64,000 nucleotides of DNA from Paenibacillus macquariensis (lineage in GTDB: Bacteria > Bacillota > Bacilli > Paenibacillales > Paenibacillaceae). The notes beneath the pieces were generated by a model. It saw nothing but the letters and a program-made list of their open reading frames with translations. It made no database searches and was not told the origin of the DNA. Numbering within the stretch: position 1 is the stretch's first letter; each line of letters starts with the position of its first letter. Both the position numbers and the translations under genes were made by a program. This document shows, piece by piece, positions 61,494 through 64,000 of this stretch. The DNA is taken from NCBI RefSeq assembly GCF_900156375.1, contig NZ_FTNK01000007.1, positions 124,001 through 188,000 on the forward strand, read 5' to 3'.

Positions 61494-62702
61494 TTATCTC
61501 ACTCCCAACGCAATAAATTGACTAGCATTGCCTGTAATCAATCCACCTGCCCGGCCGAGCAGACCACAAGGCTTCCCATTAATCATGAACATACCGGTCA
61601 ACAGGTGAAATTCACCGTCTTTTGTAGTAATCTTCGCTAACTCCGCTCTTTTTTGATAGACAGAAGGAAATAACACACTGCTATCAAAGCCATCCTCATC
61701 CTGAAGTTCCAATGACCCGCCCTCATCAAAGATACGAACAGAACCACCTTCACGGCCAAATACTGATTTAGACACAAAGTTTCCGGAAAACACCGGTTTG
61801 TTATATGTAGGTAAGATGTAGCGTTCAATCGCTTTACGCTCTTCTTCATCAAAAAGTAGGCCAAGCTCATACATTCCCCACACTGCTGCCATAAGTCCCT
61901 TAGATTGCAATAGTATACTGTGTGGTGAATTAAATATCTCTAGTTTCCCTGTCTCAATTGCATAAGCCAACGCTTCGCCGCCTTCATCAATGGCCATCCA
62001 TTCCTTAGGATACAGGGCAAACATCCGCTTAATAATACGCCCCTCACCATCTTTTACGATGCCATTATCAATCGATAAATCAAGGCAGTCCACACATTGA
62101 ATTTCGAGGCCACTATGTCTTACAAGGGCTTCGATGGTACCCGAGTCCTCTTGATGAGATCCGTAAGAAACACAGGCCGCCGTATCCGGATGTTCTTCAC
62201 CCCACGCTTGCGCAAGAAGATCCTTCATCACGATATTTGGGCTGTAAATCCCTTCCCCTGCTTGCTCACATATCCAAGGCGTCGCTATGGATGCTTCCAC
62301 GTAACCCGTAGGTGTATCTGCATTCAATTCTAGCAACTTAATGGTACCGTCATCAGCCACGGCATAATCAAAGCGTGCGTAACGACTTATCAGCCCACGC
62401 TCTGGTAGAGGACATTGATCAATCATCTCCCACAAGATGGGAGGGATACCGATCAAATCATACAAATCATGCTTGAGATGAACGAAGCGAACGGCTTTGT
62501 CCAGTATATCCCAGATCTTACTTGAGGCCGCTTCTAGTTCCTTATAGGTCTCACTGTGCATAACTGCAATTGCATCTAGCCAGTATTCCTCACCCTCAAG
62601 GTCTGCCCATGTAAATCCAAGTTCATGTAACTGTTCTACCCGAGGTGCTCGCTCAAGAGCCGATTGATCCCGGAACTCGAATACACTCTGAGAATCGATC
62701 AT
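61494..62702 (-). CDS. Glutathionylspermidine-synthase-like ATP-grasp ligase
   Basis: The protein has 402 residues and matches the C-terminal synthetase domain of Gss and the stand-alone E. coli YjfC. FDYAVADDGTIKLLELNADT-PTG at 112-133 carries the metal/ATP-binding Glu and Asn; KPVFSGNFVSKSVFGREGGS near 310 is the ATP-grasp glycine loop; the end GLLGRAGGLITGNASQFIAL is typical. Family enzymes join a C-terminal glycine carboxylate to an amine using ATP. Its ATG overlaps the stop of the upstream gene (GGATGA), whose product ends in Gly-Gly. That product may be its substrate; this is inference. Confidence 0.88.
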   Translation of the reverse strand: MIDSQSVFEFRDQSALERAPRVEQLHELGFTWADLEGEEYWLDAIAVMHSETYKELEAASSKIWDILDKAVRFVHLKHDLYDLIGIPPILWEMIDQCPLPERGLISRYARFDYAVADDGTIKLLELNADTPTGYVEASIATPWICEQAGEGIYSPNIVMKDLLAQAWGEEHPDTAACVSYGSHQEDSGTIEALVRHSGLEIQCVDCLDLSIDNGIVKDGEGRIIKRMFALYPKEWMAIDEGGEALAYAIETGKLEIFNSPHSILLQSKGLMAAVWGMYELGLLFDEEERKAIERYILPTYNKPVFSGNFVSKSVFGREGGSVRIFDEGGSLELQDEDGFDSSVLFPSVYQKRAELAKITTKDGEFHLLTGMFMINGKPCGLLGRAGGLITGNASQFIALGVR

Positions 62703-63388
62703 CCGCCAAAACCACTCTTACCTGAGCTTGATTTCGAAGATGACACAGAACTAGAACTCGATTTAGAACTAGATGAGCTCAGACCACTGGATGTGCCCCC
62801 GATACCTCCGGCTTTGGAAGAAGTCGATCTTCTTGTAATAGAACCACTGGATGAAGTGGATGTTTTCGGTTTGACGACAGAGCCGGGAACATTCTTATTC
62901 TGGAACTTACCGCTGCTATAGGTGTTAGGCTTATAAGTATTCTTAGTCCCTGGATAATAGGTTGGACGGTCGTTGTACCATCCTCTTGAAGAGTAATTAG
63001 ATCCACTGTTAAACAACATGTGATATAGTAACAAATCGTCCCAACCAAAGCCAGAATTATAACCGCTATAATTGTTCACTACAGTCGTCCCATTAGAGGT
63101 ACTTACTCCCTGCTCCTGCTTCTCAACCTCTTTCGTATCCTCATCTGGATACGGGATATTCCAATCTACATTTTTGTCGAAATACGTCTTTACCTCTTCC
63201 GTAGACCAAGACACAAGTTGGGGATCATCTGCAGAAGTAGTACCACTCGCTCCTACAGCAGCCGGAACAAACAGCGCATTCGCCAAAAGGGCAATTCCAA
63301 GCGAGGTAGATAATACACGAATCGGCTTCCCTTCAGGGGTGAACAATTTCGAAATAGCTAGTTCTTTAGTATTCTCATCTTTAGTCAC
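62699..63388 (-). CDS. Serine-rich membrane protein ending in Gly-Gly
   Basis: After a short charged N-terminus comes one hydrophobic segment (VLSTSLGIALLANALFVPAA). Then an acidic part (TEEVKTYFDKNVDWNIPYPD), a Tyr/Asn/Gly-rich part, and a tail of about 60 residues made mostly of Ser, Lys, Gly and Thr, ending SGKSGFGG. The start is most likely GTG 63388, eight bases after AAGGAGG, rather than the ATG at 63412. The final two Gly and the overlap with the ligase gene suggest C-terminal modification. If the hydrophobic segment is a membrane span or signal, the tail would lie outside, and modification must come first; topology is unresolved. Confidence 0.75.
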   Translation of the reverse strand: MTKDENTKELAISKLFTPEGKPIRVLSTSLGIALLANALFVPAAVGASGTTSADDPQLVSWSTEEVKTYFDKNVDWNIPYPDEDTKEVEKQEQGVSTSNGTTVVNNYSGYNSGFGWDDLLLYHMLFNSGSNYSSRGWYNDRPTYYPGTKNTYKPNTYSSGKFQNKNVPGSVVKPKTSTSSSGSITRRSTSSKAGGIGGTSSGLSSSSSKSSSSSVSSSKSSSGKSGFGG

Positions 63389-63415
63389 CACAACATCCTC
63401 CTTCCATGACATTAT

Positions 63416-63631
63416 TTATTCGATACGCATCGGTACAAGCAGAAGCTCAAGCTTTCCTTCGTCCACATTCAAACGGCCTTCAACTGTCTCATATTCCTTC
63501 GTACCCACCACAAGATAATTGACATGCTCCAATGCTGCAATCATATTCATGCTCCACGTTCGCTCCTCAATGACACGTAGCTCACCTTCTGGCATTTTCT
63601 CAAACAAGATCACACTCATCCCATTATCCAC
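63416..63631 (-). CDS. Small hypothetical protein, 71 residues
   Basis: A GTG at 63631 after AAAGGGTGG opens MDNGMSVILFEKMPEGELRV; the rest (IEERTWSMNMIAALEHVNYL, VVGTKEYETVEGRLNVDEGK) is a compact alpha/beta sequence with strands at both ends. No signal peptide. First gene of the operon, 27 bases upstream of the Gly-Gly protein gene. Function unknown. Confidence 0.7.
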   Translation of the reverse strand: MDNGMSVILFEKMPEGELRVIEERTWSMNMIAALEHVNYLVVGTKEYETVEGRLNVDEGKLELLLVPMRIE

Positions 63632-64000
63632 AATTATCCACCCTTTCTCATAACTATTATATTTCTGATACGGCTTTCGAACGTATATGTTTCATTTCTT
63701 AACCCGTTGAAGAAATACAATAAGAATACTCCAACTCGATCTTAAATCTTAATGAATAACTTCTCTTACTACTAGATAATAGCTATTCTATTTAAAGTAT
63801 CCGGAATAGATACTTTGGAAATAAAAGTATATACCACCATATTCATAATCTACCTTTATATTAGTTATTTAAATTTGTTTAAGATAGAGGTTTATTTTGT
63901 ATGAATTTATCATTTATAGTCTTAATTTGTCGAATTATTGTTCACTTCGTCATATTACGTAATTTTCAATTAAAAAACCCAACATCTCTACCATTGAGAG
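63632..64000. promoter_or_regulatory. Upstream region of the ligase/channel operon
   Basis: About 370 AT-rich bases without an ORF. A TATAAT on the minus strand (63661-63656) is a likely -10; no good -35 is visible, so the promoter may be activator- or alternative-sigma-dependent. Confidence 0.4.

Noticed and set aside
1..64000. tRNA, rRNA, intact insertion sequences or integrase genes
   Set aside because: I looked for cloverleaf-type and rRNA-like stretches and for transposase motifs on both strands and saw none that I could support.

Overview
The window looks like a Bacillota chromosome, most likely Paenibacillaceae (Paenibacillus-like). The signs are surface proteins ending in three SLH domains, a YesM/YesN-type sensor kinase and AraC-type response regulator paired with a LplB/LplC-type sugar ABC transporter, several glycoside hydrolases, fragments of the sporulation sigma factor SigK, and strong AGGAGG-type ribosome binding sites with frequent TTG/GTG starts. 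I saw no rRNA, tRNA, CRISPR array or intact transposase. Species cannot be fixed from the sequence alone.

Layout. (1) 1-11.7 kb is an AT-rich accessory block of about 20 mostly small, tightly packed genes, largely on the minus strand: a SHOCT-domain membrane protein, a DUF4062 (TIR-like) protein, an XRE regulator with twin operators, a protein with an RNA polymerase alpha-CTD-like domain, zinc-ribbon peptides, a lipoprotein and a secreted protein. It ends exactly at a truncated 5' fragment of sigK, so it may be one end of a skin-like or other integrated element. (2) 12.2-15.5 kb is a graveyard of decayed genes (sugar isomerase, zeta-like toxin and partner, copies of pieces of the downstream locus) around one intact Gfo/Idh/MocA oxidoreductase. 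(3) 15.6-31 kb is a carbohydrate-use locus: GH35 on the plus strand converges on a minus-strand series GH2, two permeases, binding protein, oxidoreductase, GH43, response regulator, histidine kinase. None of the three hydrolases has a visible signal peptide, which fits import of oligosaccharides followed by cytoplasmic cleavage. (4) 32-37.4 kb encodes a secreted dockerin protein next to an SLH-anchored phosphoesterase that carries a cohesin, a possible surface-docking pair. (5) 37.7-43.7 kb is an SMR transporter, a HAD phosphatase and an ABC transporter resembling 2-aminoethylphosphonate systems, with a divergent GbsR/MarR-type regulator.

(6) 43.9-49.9 kb begins with a broken PIN toxin gene and a second sigK 5' fragment, then a complete gluconate operon gntR-gntK-gntP-gnd with a perfect GntR operator. 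(7) 50-54 kb holds small regulators (Crp/Fnr, Lrp, a truncated YafY-type HTH), a DUF4386 membrane protein, a VOC protein and a cation diffusion facilitator. (8) 54.3-57.9 kb is a large SLH-anchored GLUG/InlB-repeat adhesin-like protein. (9) 58.2-59.2 kb is a wrecked OpuC-type osmoprotectant transporter. (10) 59.3-63.6 kb is a tight minus-strand operon: a 71-aa protein, a serine-rich membrane protein ending in Gly-Gly, a glutathionylspermidine-synthase-like ATP-grasp ligase, a lipoprotein, a DUF350 membrane protein and a YugO-like K+ channel. The last is my best candidate for an undescribed system, because a Gly-terminated peptide is the kind of carboxylate that this ligase family joins to amines, and the stop codon of the peptide gene overlaps the ligase start.

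Two themes run through the window. First, many pieces are duplicated and decayed (sigK fragments, GH2 and oxidoreductase ends, the cation-efflux gene end, a terminator), which points to repeated recombination. Second, starts are often TTG or GTG placed by the Shine-Dalgarno, and two genes appear to begin at ATA.
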